64,000 nucleotides of DNA from JBBRHQ01 sp963840235 (GCA_963840235.1 CAWIYC010000008.1:124001-188000); one strand, 5' to 3'; shown: positions 42,658 to 50,761, counted from the stretch's first letter. Program-made: numbers and translations. Notes: generated from the sequence alone by a model not told the origin.

Positions 42658-43586
42658 GCTGCGGACCCCTCAGGGCTCTGGCGCCTGACGGTTTCGCAGC
42701 TGAATGTCAGGTCGCGGCGATCGACGACCGCCGTGTCCGCGCCGTCACCGCAACGGATCCAGTCCCGCCTCGAGCCGCGGGCGATAATGACGTCGGACCC
42801 CGGTCCACCCCAGATCCGATCGCGGCCGCGTCCTCCCTCCAGGCGGTCGCTTCCGCTGCCACCGAAGAGGTGGTCGGACGCGGGGCCGCCCATGATGCAG
42901 TCGGGCCCGCCGAGGCCCTTGATCCGATCGGGCCCCGCCCGGCCGAAGATCAGGTCGCCGCCCTCGGTGCCGATCAGGCGGTTGGGTCCGGGGCCGCCCT
43001 CCACCCGGGATTGACAGCGGCCCCCCGCCGCCTGACTCAGCGTCCATCTGTAGTCGACACGTGCCGAGGCCCCCTGGAAGGCGTTGTCGCCGCCGGCGGC
43101 CGAGCCGGGACTACCGTGGTCGGCGATGTCCACCGTGAACCGATAGGTCCTGGCATCGCCTGCGGAAAGGGTCACCAGGCGCTGCTCGGGCATCGCGCCC
43201 AGCCCGCCGCTGTAGACCGCCGCATCGGAGCCGTGGGTGATATCCGTCAGCTGCAGACCCAGAGCACCGGACAGGGCCCCGTGGTTGACGCCGGGGGAGT
43301 CCGTGAGGTTCATCATCGAGAGCGCCAGCGCGCCGGTGCCGGTGCCGGTGTTCCGGATAGTCACCGTGCCGGTGACCGAGTCGCCCGGTCCCATGTTCGA
43401 CACCGTGAGAATGGCTCCGCCGTCCTTGGAGTCCGCCAGGGAGAACGCACCGCTGACGAAGGCGACGGTTCGCGGCTTGGCCGAGGACGTCCGGTTGGCG
43501 ACCGCGAGGCAGATGATCGAGGCGAGCATGGCTAGGACCGCAGCCATGAGAACCCCCGTGCGCCGGCTGTGGTTCCCGCCGCGCAC
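42642..43586 (-). CDS. Secreted TasA-like protein with RTX calcium-binding repeats
   Basis: This 314-aa protein has a signal or anchor segment (about 12-30), a beta domain like camelysin/TasA proteins (about 35-190; FVSGAFSLADSKDGGAI, TVTIRNTGTGTGALALSM), and C-terminal RTX nonapeptide repeats (about 195-285). Examples are GGPGPNRLIGTEGGDLIFG, GGSGSDRLEGGRGRDRIWG and GGPGSDVI. RTX repeats fold on binding Ca2+ outside the cell. The start is GTG 43586, with AAGGAG upstream. Its 3' end runs 16 nt into the convergent HD-domain gene, through the repeat. Confidence 0.85.
   Translation of the reverse strand: MRGGNHSRRTGVLMAAVLAMLASIICLAVANRTSSAKPRTVAFVSGAFSLADSKDGGAILTVSNMGPGDSVTGTVTIRNTGTGTGALALSMMNLTDSPGVNHGALSGALGLQLTDITHGSDAAVYSGGLGAMPEQRLVTLSAGDARTYRFTVDIADHGSPGSAAGGDNAFQGASARVDYRWTLSQAAGGRCQSRVEGGPGPNRLIGTEGGDLIFGRAGPDRIKGLGGPDCIMGGPASDHLFGGSGSDRLEGGRGRDRIWGGPGSDVIIARGSRRDWIRCGDGADTAVVDRRDLTFSCETVRRQSPEGSAAQSSR
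42647..42678 (+). repeat. Direct repeat copy 1 (left edge of the SipW island)
   Basis: This 32-nt sequence, beginning TGGAGGATTGAGCTGCGG, is identical to 46,559-46,590. It includes the final codons and stop of the HD-domain gene. Confidence 0.95.
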
Positions 43587-43589
43587 CGC

Positions 43590-44570
43590 TCAGAACTCCT
43601 TGTCCGCGGATCCGGACTCGGTCGCTGAGGAGGTGCTCATCGGGTTGCCGGCGCGATCGGTCGCCGAACTCGAAGGAGACCAGACCATCGTCCCGTTCGA
43701 ACTGGCCGTTCTCGGGCCGCTCGAGGCGGTGCCGAGCGTGATCGTGATCGTGCTCGCGCTCTGAACCATCGTCGACTTGGTGCCGCTCACACCGAATGTC
43801 GCGTTCGCCGAGACGTAGTCGTTTCGCCCCAGGTTCACGGTGCCGAACGGGAGCGCCGCCGTGTTGGCGGCGTTGAAGACCGTCAGACCGTCGTTGGAGC
43901 TGGACGAGTTGTCCCCGATGCGAACGACCGCGCTCGTCGCGGCTCCGGTCCAACCCGAGAGGACCGACTTGGGGTCGATCGGCTCGCTGAAGGTGAAGGT
44001 GATCGTGTCGCCGATCTCGGGCCGGCCGGCGATGCCACCGGCCTTGTTCGCGGTCTGCACGGTTGAGGCGGTCGGGGCGGTGTTGTCGACGACCACGGTG
44101 AGCCCGGTCCGGGTTGCGCTGTTTCCGTCGTTGTCGGTGGCGCTCAGGGAGTACGAATACGTTCCCGCGGCGAGCGGGTTCCTGGCGGTCAGGCTTGCGC
44201 CTCGGTGGGTGTAGTCGTGTTCGCCGATCGAGAACGAGCCCGGAGCCAGCGGGGCGGATGCCATTCCGGTCGAGATCGTGCTGAGGTCGCCGCTGACGCT
44301 CGCGACCCCGCTGGCGGGACTTCCCGCGTCGATTGCGTTCGCGTAGACGAAGTAGGTCCCCCCCTGACGGATGAAGCCCGGCGTACCGCCCTGAGTCTTG
44401 GCGATCACCGAAGAGGTGACTTCCGGCGGGCTCCAGTCGGCCGAGGCGATCACCTCGTTGCCGGCGTTGATGGTCTCTGCCGAGAAGGCTCCCCAGACGC
44501 TCCCGCACACGGCCGTGAGACCGAGCAGAGCTGCGAGCAAGGCGATCATTGCCAGCTTGCGCCTACGCAT
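43590..44570 (-). CDS. Exported protein with SipW-dependent-type signal and Ig-like repeats
   Basis: This 326-aa protein has an N-terminus of the SipW-dependent type: a hydrophobic helix followed by WGAFSAETINAGNEVIASA, the pattern of TasA/CalY precursors. The rest is Ser/Thr-rich and beta-stranded, with a stretch like bacterial Ig domains (SYSLSATDNDGNSATRTG, then VVVDNTAPT) and a second Big-like part (GDTITFTFSEPIDPKSVLSG). It is probably a surface fibre or adhesive component processed by the signal peptidase encoded next door, whose stop it overlaps by 8 nt. Confidence 0.85.
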   Translation of the reverse strand: MRRRKLAMIALLAALLGLTAVCGSVWGAFSAETINAGNEVIASADWSPPEVTSSVIAKTQGGTPGFIRQGGTYFVYANAIDAGSPASGVASVSGDLSTISTGMASAPLAPGSFSIGEHDYTHRGASLTARNPLAAGTYSYSLSATDNDGNSATRTGLTVVVDNTAPTASTVQTANKAGGIAGRPEIGDTITFTFSEPIDPKSVLSGWTGAATSAVVRIGDNSSSSNDGLTVFNAANTAALPFGTVNLGRNDYVSANATFGVSGTKSTMVQSASTITITLGTASSGPRTASSNGTMVWSPSSSATDRAGNPMSTSSATESGSADKEF

Positions 44571-45099
44571 CGCCGCCCGCCCCTCCCGGTTGCGGTCTCC
44601 AGATCCGAGCCAGGGTGAATGCCCCGAGCAGCAGCGCCGGAATCACGATCAGGCCGATGCGCCCAGCGGGGGTTTGGATCCAGACCAGCGGATAGCCGAG
44701 CATCGGCAACCGGTAGACGTCCCGACCGATGCGGCCGCCGACCGGGACCGTCCAGTGCTCCTGAGCGGTGTTGGCGTCGCCCTGCGTCGTGAACTCGACC
44801 CGATTCCCAGCCCGGTGAAGCGCGCGGACGCGGTGATTGAGGAGCCGCCCGCTGCCGTCAGGATCGCGGAAGGTGACGATGTCGCCGATCCGCGCCGCAA
44901 GCGGTTCGATCGGCCTGGTGACGATGACGTCTCCGGCGTCGACCGCCGGGGCCATGCTGGCGGAGCGAACGATCAGAGGTTGATCGCCGACTGCGAGCGG
45001 CGCCACCGCAGCGAGCAGTGCGCCGATCGTGAAGCCGATCCCGATCCAGAGAGAGCCGATCCAGGCGCAGCGGGCGATCACGCTTCCCCGGGCGGCCAT
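44563..45099 (-). CDS. SipW-type signal peptidase I
   Basis: This 178-aa protein has two membrane helices (about 13-35 and 146-164). The catalytic Ser is in IVRSASMAPAVDAGDVIV, and GDIVTFRDPDGSGRLLNHRV holds a His where ordinary bacterial signal peptidases have Lys. Ser-His chemistry is typical of the SipW/archaeal/ER class. This class processes TasA/camelysin-like precursors. Two such precursors flank it (43,590 and 45,702), which supports the assignment. The ATG follows the previous stop by 2 nt. Confidence 0.92.
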   Translation of the reverse strand: MAARGSVIARCAWIGSLWIGIGFTIGALLAAVAPLAVGDQPLIVRSASMAPAVDAGDVIVTRPIEPLAARIGDIVTFRDPDGSGRLLNHRVRALHRAGNRVEFTTQGDANTAQEHWTVPVGGRIGRDVYRLPMLGYPLVWIQTPAGRIGLIVIPALLLGAFTLARIWRPQPGGAGGDA

Positions 45100-45101
45100 C
45101 G

Positions 45102-45629
45102 CTAGCTCTCCCGCCAGGTCGGGACCAGCGAGACTTCGGCCCGCCGGTCCTGGTGCCCGCCGGCGCCGGCGGGTATCCATACCCGAAGTTCGAGCCGGCG
45201 CCGGGCCCCGGGCGGAAGTCTCAGGAGCGCCGTGCCGCGGCGCACCACGCCTGCCAGCGTCGCCTCGGCGAGCCGCTTCCCACCGCCCTCGAGCTGGACC
45301 CGCAGCAGGCGGCCGAGCGACCTCGAGGTGGATTGCGCATGGAAGTCGACCGCCATCGTACGACCGGTCTGGTTCTGGATCAGGAAGCTCCCCGTCGCCC
45401 CTCGCCCGCCGGCAGTGAGCGAGTCCGCGACCAGGAACGGGCGGGGCGCCACCGGCGTGACCGCGAACTCGCCGGTCAACGCGACCGTGAAGCGGGCCGA
45501 CGCTGCTGCCGGCGGCGGCGGTCCGGGACTCGCCTCCGGGCGCCCCGTGTAGGCGACCAGGACTGCGAGGCCGAGTCCGAGGACGCCGCCAATCAACCGG
45601 GCCGCTCGCTCCCATCGGATCGATCCCAT
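45102..45629 (-). CDS. Membrane-anchored protein of the SipW module
   Basis: This 175-aa protein has an N-terminal helix (about 12-28), a Pro-rich linker (PGPPPPAAAS) and a beta domain (FTVALTGEFAVTPVAPRPFL, then GSFLIQNQTGRTMAVDFHAQ). The beta domain may resemble the TasA-like fold or a pilus-type assembly domain. ATG 45629 is chosen over one six codons upstream because GGAGG lies 6 nt before it. The SipW gene follows at once. Likely a surface fibre subunit or assembly factor; family not recognised. Confidence 0.75.
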   Translation of the reverse strand: MGSIRWERAARLIGGVLGLGLAVLVAYTGRPEASPGPPPPAAASARFTVALTGEFAVTPVAPRPFLVADSLTAGGRGATGSFLIQNQTGRTMAVDFHAQSTSRSLGRLLRVQLEGGGKRLAEATLAGVVRRGTALLRLPPGARRRLELRVWIPAGAGGHQDRRAEVSLVPTWRES

Positions 45630-45701
45630 CTGAGCCTCCAAGTTCATCGGAGGGCCGACAGTGCGGCCGGCCCTCCGTGGCGGGTGTGCTGGGCCGGACC
45701 C

Positions 45702-46286
45702 CTAGTTGTTCTGGGCCTCCCAGGCGAAGTGGTGCTCACCCGTGGTCTGTGCTTCTACGCTCTGCGGTGTGCTGCTCCGCAGGGTCACGGTGAAGCGGTA
45801 GACCGCCGAATCGCCCTGGTTCCAGTCGGCCAAGCCGAACGGGTCCGTGTCGATCCCGGTCGCGAAGCTGTAGTGCGTCGCCACCAGGTTGGTCAACGTC
45901 CCGCTATAGATCGGCCCTCCGGACGCCGTGAAGCCGGTGCAATCGGGGAATGTCGAACTGGATTGGGTCCCCTCCTCGATCGTCATGTCGACGTACGGCG
46001 CGAGCACTCCGACGGTGTCCGGCGAGTACAGCCGCACGTCCGAGTTGAGTGACCCGAAATAGGTCACCTTGATGCAACTCGTGGCGGTGTCTCCCGGCGT
46101 CGCCCCGTTCAAGTTGTACATGGCCGAGCCGGCGTCGTTGTCGCTGAGCGCGACCGTGCCTGCGGAGATCTCGTTGCCCGCGTTGGTGGTCGTGGCGCTG
46201 AACACCCCGAACACCCCAGCGGCGGCAAGGCTCCCAAGCACTCCGACCACCAGAGCAGACAGAAGCACCTTGTCTCGAATTCTCAT
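45702..46286 (-). CDS. TasA/CalY (camelysin)-family exported protein
   Basis: This 194-aa protein has a SipW-type signal: hydrophobic helix then FSATTTNAGNEISAGTVALSD. A TasA-like beta domain follows, with NGATPGDTATSCIKVTYFG and SAVYRFTVTLRSS. Two Cys (71 and 116) may form a disulphide. TasA proteins form extracellular fibres; camelysins are a related group. Start ATG 46286 has AGGAAGG at the right distance. It is the first gene of the five-gene minus-strand module. Confidence 0.9.
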   Translation of the reverse strand: MRIRDKVLLSALVVGVLGSLAAAGVFGVFSATTTNAGNEISAGTVALSDNDAGSAMYNLNGATPGDTATSCIKVTYFGSLNSDVRLYSPDTVGVLAPYVDMTIEEGTQSSSTFPDCTGFTASGGPIYSGTLTNLVATHYSFATGIDTDPFGLADWNQGDSAVYRFTVTLRSSTPQSVEAQTTGEHHFAWEAQNN

Positions 46287-46558
46287 CTGCGCACCTTCCT
46301 TTCGCTGGGTGCTCTCACGAGAGGCATCGGCACCGGTGGGATTCCCCCTCTCCGTAGCAAACCGCAATGCCGGTGGGGAACAGCACGGATGGGCTGCGTC
46401 AGGCCCGAACCCTGGGCCCGGCCGACGTGGAGCCGGCCCTTCCCGTCCGTTTCGAGGATCACCACGGTCGCCGGCAGGCGATTGCCGAAGTCGATGCTGA
46501 CCGACCCGGTCCAGCCCTTCCAACCGCTGACACCGTCCAGCACGCCGGTGAGCTGACT
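46287..46558. other. Non-coding leader/promoter region of the SipW module
   Basis: These 272 bases upstream of the TasA-like gene, up to direct repeat copy 2, contain no convincing gene. Open frames extend through on both strands but have no recognisable protein features. The region should hold the module's promoter. I see no clear sigma-factor boxes or riboswitch. Confidence 0.5.
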
Positions 46559-46590
46559 TGGAGGATTGAGCTGCGGACCCCTCAGGGCTC
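46559..46590 (+). repeat. Direct repeat copy 2 (right edge of the SipW island)
   Basis: It is an exact copy of 42,647-42,678. It includes the last codons and stop of the minus-strand nucleotidyltransferase-like gene (PEP-stop). Confidence 0.95.
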
Positions 46591-47046
46591 AGGGAGATTG
46601 TCGAGGTCGGCCCGGTCCTGCGATCGCGCCGCCGCCGACTTCATTTGCCGAAGGTGGGTCAGGGAGCAGATCGAGACCTGCACACCGAGAAGCTCGGCGT
46701 CCTCCGACTCGCGGGCCAGCGCCTCGTAACCGGGGAGCCCCTTCGCCCGCTGCACGATGTCGAGGCCGCCGTGGGGGGTCTCGGCGGTCACGTTCTCGCC
46801 GCGCTGGAGCGCGGCGAGGTCATCCGCGGGATCGAAGTGGCGATCCCCGGCCGTCGGCAATGTCGCGCCGAGCGTGCCAAGCACCTCGGCGAGCCGGCGT
46901 TGGTTCTCGGGAGAGGGATCGGGAACGATGTCGAGATCCTCGGTTGCGCGGATGTATCCGTGGGCGCCGACCGCCACCCCGCCGATCACGACGTATTCGA
47001 CTCGGCCCTCCTCCAGCGCCCGCAGCTGGGACTCCAGATTGAACAT
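46582..47046 (-). CDS. Nucleotidyltransferase-fold protein (AbiEii/MNT-like)
   Basis: This 154-aa protein begins MFNLESQLRALEEGRVEYVV, then IGGVAVGAHGYIRATEDLDI. The GGxAVxxHGxxRxTxDLD pattern is that of minimal nucleotidyltransferases, with D-x-D as metal ligands (DLDIVPD). Relatives act as toxins or antitoxins (AbiEii, MNT). The small helical gene just upstream (47,048) could be its partner. The stop codon is within direct repeat copy 2, on the native side of the island boundary. Confidence 0.85.
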   Translation of the reverse strand: MFNLESQLRALEEGRVEYVVIGGVAVGAHGYIRATEDLDIVPDPSPENQRRLAEVLGTLGATLPTAGDRHFDPADDLAALQRGENVTAETPHGGLDIVQRAKGLPGYEALARESEDAELLGVQVSICSLTHLRQMKSAAARSQDRADLDNLPEP

Positions 47047-47047
47047 C

Positions 47048-47221
47048 TCAACTCTTCGAGGAGGCTTCGCCGGAGATCCGAGAGGCCTGCTTGCAGAGCT
47101 CGTTGAGCCGCTCGAGACGTTCGCTCATGCCGAGCGCGAGGTCACGCTCCCGCCGGATGCGCGTTGCCTCGGCAAGCTCCCGCTCGGGCTCTGTTGAAGT
47201 TCGGTGCGGGTGAGCCTTCAT
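47048..47221 (-). CDS. Small helical protein (57 aa) upstream of the nucleotidyltransferase
   Basis: Starting MKAHPHRTSTEPERELAEAT, it is a charged alpha-helical protein (RERDLALGMSERLERLNELC). It ends 1 nt before the nucleotidyltransferase start, so the two are probably co-translated. It could be the partner of a toxin-antitoxin-like pair; no family recognised. Confidence 0.65.
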   Translation of the reverse strand: MKAHPHRTSTEPERELAEATRIRRERDLALGMSERLERLNELCKQASRISGEASSKS

Positions 47222-47254
47222 CGATGGGACGATAGTCCCGCCCGGAGACCGCAA

Positions 47255-49072
47255 CTACTTTCCGCGCCTCTTCTCCTTGATCCGCAGCGGGAAGTCGATG
47301 ATCCGTACGATCGGCCGGGGCTTCGCCTTGAAGGTGAATGCGAGGCGGACCGGGACCGCCCGCGCCCTGCGGGGCGTCCGCTTGAGGAGGGTGCGGACGA
47401 CCCCCCGCGGCAGGCGGATGCGGAGGTGGTTGCGCCTGCCCCTGCGCAGCTTGAAGCGCCGCTCGAGCAGGGGACGCTTGCCGGCGGAGGTCGCGGCTGC
47501 GGAGCTGACCGCGCCGGCGGCGCCCGGCCGCTTGCCTTCGCCGGCCTTGTTCGCGGCCCCCTGCAGGTCGGCGAGGTCGGCGACGGCCTCCTGGAGCCGC
47601 AAGGAGAGGCTCTGGGCGGCGATCTGGGTCGAAAGGCTGTCGTAGAGGACCGTCGGCTCCAGGTATGGCCAGGCGAAGGAGCTCTTGCGGCGCAGGCTCT
47701 CGGTGACATGGTTCCGCTCGCTGTCCGTCATCTTTCTGAACGGCGTTTTGGATCGATGCGGGTTCTCGAGGTAATAGCCCACCCAGAGGCCCGCCCGGTC
47801 CAGGAACACTCGTGCGTTCTCGGCTGCCGCCAGCCTGATCGACTCATCGCTGTAGCCCTCAAGCAGGTACTCCCAGCCCGTAAAGTCTCCTGGGTTCGCG
47901 TAGTACCAGCTCATTCGTCTGGCGAACGCCTCGATCGCGGAGAGGTGTGAGGTGTAGGCGGCCTCGAGGTCCACCGTCACCGCACACGAGCTCCCAGTGC
48001 CCTTGGCCGGCTCCGGGCAGGTCGCCGTCGCCTCGAGCTCGGCGCCGTCCTTCTCACCCGGGTCGATCGGCTTCGGGGCCTTGATCAACGACTTGAAGGC
48101 GCAGGGCTGGAACCCGAGGCTGACAGGGCCGCAGGCGGTGACCAGGTTGTTGGCGAGCGAGCAGGGGGGCAGCCCGACCGTCGTCGGCCCGCAGACCTGC
48201 GGTATCTGCTGCTGCGGCAGGTTGCCGCAAGCCGGGACCCCGAGGCCGATCCCGAGGCTGCCGCAGGCAACCACCTCGTTGCGCGGCAGCTGGCAGCTCG
48301 GCAGCCCGGATCCCAGACCGCCGCAGGCGGTCGGAAGGTCGAGCGGCAGGTGGCACTGGGGGAAGATCGCCCCCGGGCCGCAGACCGCGGGCAGGCCCTC
48401 CGGGTCGGCGCAGGTCGCGACCAGGGTCTTGGTTTTGGTGCACGTGCTCGCCTCCGGGCCCTCGGTGGCCGCGACGTCGGCCTGAAGGAGAAGCTCGTAG
48501 CGGCTCGGCGGGCTGCCCTTCGGGTTGCCCGAGGCGCGCGCGGTCTTGCCGTCGCCAAGCTTCGGGAACCAGGCCCCCTGGAAGGCGCCTCCATCGACCC
48601 GGATCACCCGGGCCCTGACACCCCCTCCGGGCTGGTCGATGCCGATGTAGTCGCCCTTCTCGATCGGCATGTCCACCGCGTACTCGGTGATCCCTGCCGA
48701 GGTGGAGATCGGCACCGCCGCGCTCGTTCCCGCCCCGGAGAACTTCGTCCCGTTGCTGGTGTGGAGGACCCGGAAGCGCAGGTCCTGCGTGTCGGAACCC
48801 GAGTCGGTGCGGAGCCGGAACTTGACGACCCGCCCGGTCACCGGCGAGACGACCTTGGCGCCGTTCAGCTCGATCTGCGAACTCGTACAGCTCTCCGAGC
48901 AGGAATCGTAGTAGCCGGGGCTGGGCGCCGGAAGCGAGCTGCCGAAGGTGACCACGTCGGCCGAAGCGGGCGCCGCCAGCGTCGCCATCGCGGCGACGAT
49001 CAAGCAGACGGCGAGCAGGCAAGCGGCGATCAAACGCCTGGCCCAGCCCACCGGATCCGAAACGGCAACCAC
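47255..49072 (-). CDS. Secreted Cys-rich repeat protein of unknown function
   Basis: This 605-aa protein has a signal peptide (about 10-40, ending ATLAAPASA) and a beta-sandwich-like region (about 40-205; PVTGRVVKFRLRTDSGSD). A central block has five or six degenerate units of about 22-28 residues with Cys-Gly and a second Cys (TACGGLGSGLPSCQLP, VACGSLGIGLGVPACG, QVCGPTTVGLPPCSL). A helical region follows (YYANPGDFTGWEYLLEGYSD), and the tail is very basic. GTG 49072 is used because GGAGG lies 6 nt upstream. Probably an extracellular structural protein; no family recognised. Confidence 0.82.
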   Translation of the reverse strand: MVAVSDPVGWARRLIAACLLAVCLIVAAMATLAAPASADVVTFGSSLPAPSPGYYDSCSESCTSSQIELNGAKVVSPVTGRVVKFRLRTDSGSDTQDLRFRVLHTSNGTKFSGAGTSAAVPISTSAGITEYAVDMPIEKGDYIGIDQPGGGVRARVIRVDGGAFQGAWFPKLGDGKTARASGNPKGSPPSRYELLLQADVAATEGPEASTCTKTKTLVATCADPEGLPAVCGPGAIFPQCHLPLDLPTACGGLGSGLPSCQLPRNEVVACGSLGIGLGVPACGNLPQQQIPQVCGPTTVGLPPCSLANNLVTACGPVSLGFQPCAFKSLIKAPKPIDPGEKDGAELEATATCPEPAKGTGSSCAVTVDLEAAYTSHLSAIEAFARRMSWYYANPGDFTGWEYLLEGYSDESIRLAAAENARVFLDRAGLWVGYYLENPHRSKTPFRKMTDSERNHVTESLRRKSSFAWPYLEPTVLYDSLSTQIAAQSLSLRLQEAVADLADLQGAANKAGEGKRPGAAGAVSSAAATSAGKRPLLERRFKLRRGRRNHLRIRLPRGVVRTLLKRTPRRARAVPVRLAFTFKAKPRPIVRIIDFPLRIKEKRRGK

Positions 49073-49133
49073 CCTGCACCTCCCGAAGCAGAGAACGCCA
49101 AACCCCTCGTCGGCAGAGCCTAACATCGATCAG

Positions 49134-50435
49134 GTGGGCGCTCCAATCACCAGCGCCGGCCACCTGATCGTCGGCGGCGGCATCCACGGGCTCTCCGTCG
49201 CCTGGCATCTGGCCGAGCGGCTGGGACCCGGGGCCGATGTGGTGGTTCTGGAGAAGGAGCGGATCGGGGCCGGCGCCTCGGGCCTCGCCGGCGGCATCGT
49301 CCGCAACTACTACCGCTCCCCGGCGATCACCGAGATCATCCGCGACTCGGTCGAGATGTTCGAGGCCGAGCCCGACGCCTACGGCTTCCGCCAGGTCGGC
49401 TACATGGCCGTGGTCCCCGAGCCCCAGGTCCCGGATCTGGTCGCGATCCGCTCCCAGCACGAGGAGGCGGGCTACGAGTCAGAGCTCATCACCGGCGCCG
49501 AGCAATGTCGCGAGTACCTGACCTGGACCTTCCCCGACTGGGAGGCAGACGCCGCCGGGGTCCTGCGAGAGCCCCGCGGCGGCTGGGCCGACGCGATGCA
49601 GACGGTGCGCCACCTTGCTGCACGGGCGCGGGCCGCCGGGGTCTCGATCCGCGAGGGAATCGAGGTCACCGGCTTCGAGCTCGGCGAGGATGGCGTCGAT
49701 GCGGTGCTGACGTCCGCGGGCCGGATCGGGTGCGGGGTCGCAATCGTCGCCCCCGGACCGTGGGCCGCCCGCCTCTGGGGGATGCTCGGCCTGGCGCCGG
49801 AGTTGGAGGTGGCCTCCGGGGGAACGAGCGAAGGCCGGCCCCTGACCGCCTACTGGAAGGCGCAGGAGGGCGAGTTCCAGCTCCCGGGCGTCGGCCTCGG
49901 CGGGCGCGCCGGCCGCGAGCCACCGGTCGTCCATCTCGACCAGTCCGGACCCCTGCTCTCCGACCTCGACGGCAGAGTGATCGCGGACGGGGCCTGGGGC
50001 ATCTACTTCCGCATGGGCCGGACCGGAACCGCGGTCACGGGCGGCGGCCTGCCGGTCCGCCTCGCCGAGCCGGCGCTCGACCCCTACGGATCCGATAACC
50101 CGGCCCACGCCGCCGAGCCCGGATTCGGCGAGTTCTTCATCTCCGGGCTGGCCACAGCCTTCCGTCGCTTCCGCGGCGGCGCCGCCGGATGGAGGGTGAC
50201 CCCCGGGGGCGGCATCGTCAACCACACGCCCGACAACTACCCGATCTGCGACTGGGTGCTGCCAAACGCCTACGCCCTGATCGACTCGGGGCACGGCTTC
50301 AAGATGCTGGCGCTGGGCCGCCTGGCCGCTGCCGACATCCTCAACGGCGAGCCGCGGCTCGACCCGTTCCGGCTCGATCGCTTCGCCCGGGGGGCGACGC
50401 ACACCGCCTCCAGGGGACCCTACCCCTGGACTTGA
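49134..50435 (+). CDS. FAD-dependent amine oxidoreductase (DAO/DadA family), second copy
   Basis: This 433-aa protein has HLIVGGGIHGLSVAWHLAE, VLEKERIGAGASGLAGGIVRN and a C-terminal ALIDSGHGFKMLALGRLAA. These are strongly similar in order and wording to the cluster A protein at 40,796; both end PYPW. The GTG start has no clear Shine-Dalgarno sequence and may be leaderless. It stands apart from clusters A and B by several kb, but its likeness to the cluster A enzyme suggests a related secondary-amine substrate. Confidence 0.87.
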   Translation: MGAPITSAGHLIVGGGIHGLSVAWHLAERLGPGADVVVLEKERIGAGASGLAGGIVRNYYRSPAITEIIRDSVEMFEAEPDAYGFRQVGYMAVVPEPQVPDLVAIRSQHEEAGYESELITGAEQCREYLTWTFPDWEADAAGVLREPRGGWADAMQTVRHLAARARAAGVSIREGIEVTGFELGEDGVDAVLTSAGRIGCGVAIVAPGPWAARLWGMLGLAPELEVASGGTSEGRPLTAYWKAQEGEFQLPGVGLGGRAGREPPVVHLDQSGPLLSDLDGRVIADGAWGIYFRMGRTGTAVTGGGLPVRLAEPALDPYGSDNPAHAAEPGFGEFFISGLATAFRRFRGGAAGWRVTPGGGIVNHTPDNYPICDWVLPNAYALIDSGHGFKMLALGRLAAADILNGEPRLDPFRLDRFARGATHTASRGPYPWT

Positions 50436-50713
50436 TCCGGGCCACCCCCGTGCCCTAGGGCGCGCCGAAGCTCCGCCGGGCTCACTCCCTCCACCCGCAG
50501 CAGCTTGTCCCGGGAGCGCTCGCCCCGCTCGATCGTCACCCGCGAGGGAGCGACGCCGACGCGCCTGGCGATGAGCCGGCGAAGGGCGCGATTGGCGCGG
50601 CCCTCGAGCGGCGGGGCCGTCACCCTCGCGTTCAGCCTGCCGTCGCGGAAGCCCTCGATCGCGTCGCGGCCGCCGCGGGCCCGCAGGCGCACAGCTATCT
50701 CGGCGTGAGCCAT
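50420..50713 (-). CDS. DUF167/YggU-family protein
   Basis: This 97-aa protein has GFRDGRLNARVTAPPLEGRA followed by NRALRRLIARRVGVAPSRVT and IERGERSRDKLLRVEG. This is the complete DUF167 domain, for which no firm function is known. Its 3' end overlaps the convergent oxidoreductase gene by 16 nt. The start is ATG 50713; the longer upstream frame is not coding-like. Confidence 0.9.
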   Translation of the reverse strand: MAHAEIAVRLRARGGRDAIEGFRDGRLNARVTAPPLEGRANRALRRLIARRVGVAPSRVTIERGERSRDKLLRVEGVSPAELRRALGHGGGPDQVQG

Positions 50714-50761
50714 ACCCGGATGATGGCCGCTGGCAGCGAGTACGACTAGAGTGGGCGGTGG

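Larger units (their letters stand above)
42647..46590. mobile_element. Candidate genomic island carrying a SipW-type surface-protein module
   Basis: A block of five minus-strand genes is bounded by two exact 32-nt direct repeats, with a 3,912-nt period. Copy 1 covers the stop of the HD gene, and copy 2 covers the stop of the convergent nucleotidyltransferase-like gene. Removing the block and one copy would leave both flanking genes intact. No integrase, transposase or terminal inverted repeat is visible, so the mechanism of insertion is unknown. Confidence 0.6.

Noticed and set aside
42733..43535. Plus-strand open frames opposite the RTX protein gene
   Set aside because: The minus strand shows regular GGxGxD repeats and a signal segment; the plus-strand frames are their mirror and lack features.
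46340..46400. GCAAACC followed by a GC stem on the plus strand, resembling part of a cyclic-di-GMP riboswitch
   Set aside because: The second conserved block of that riboswitch (GACGCAAAGC) is absent, and the orientation is opposite to the nearest gene start.
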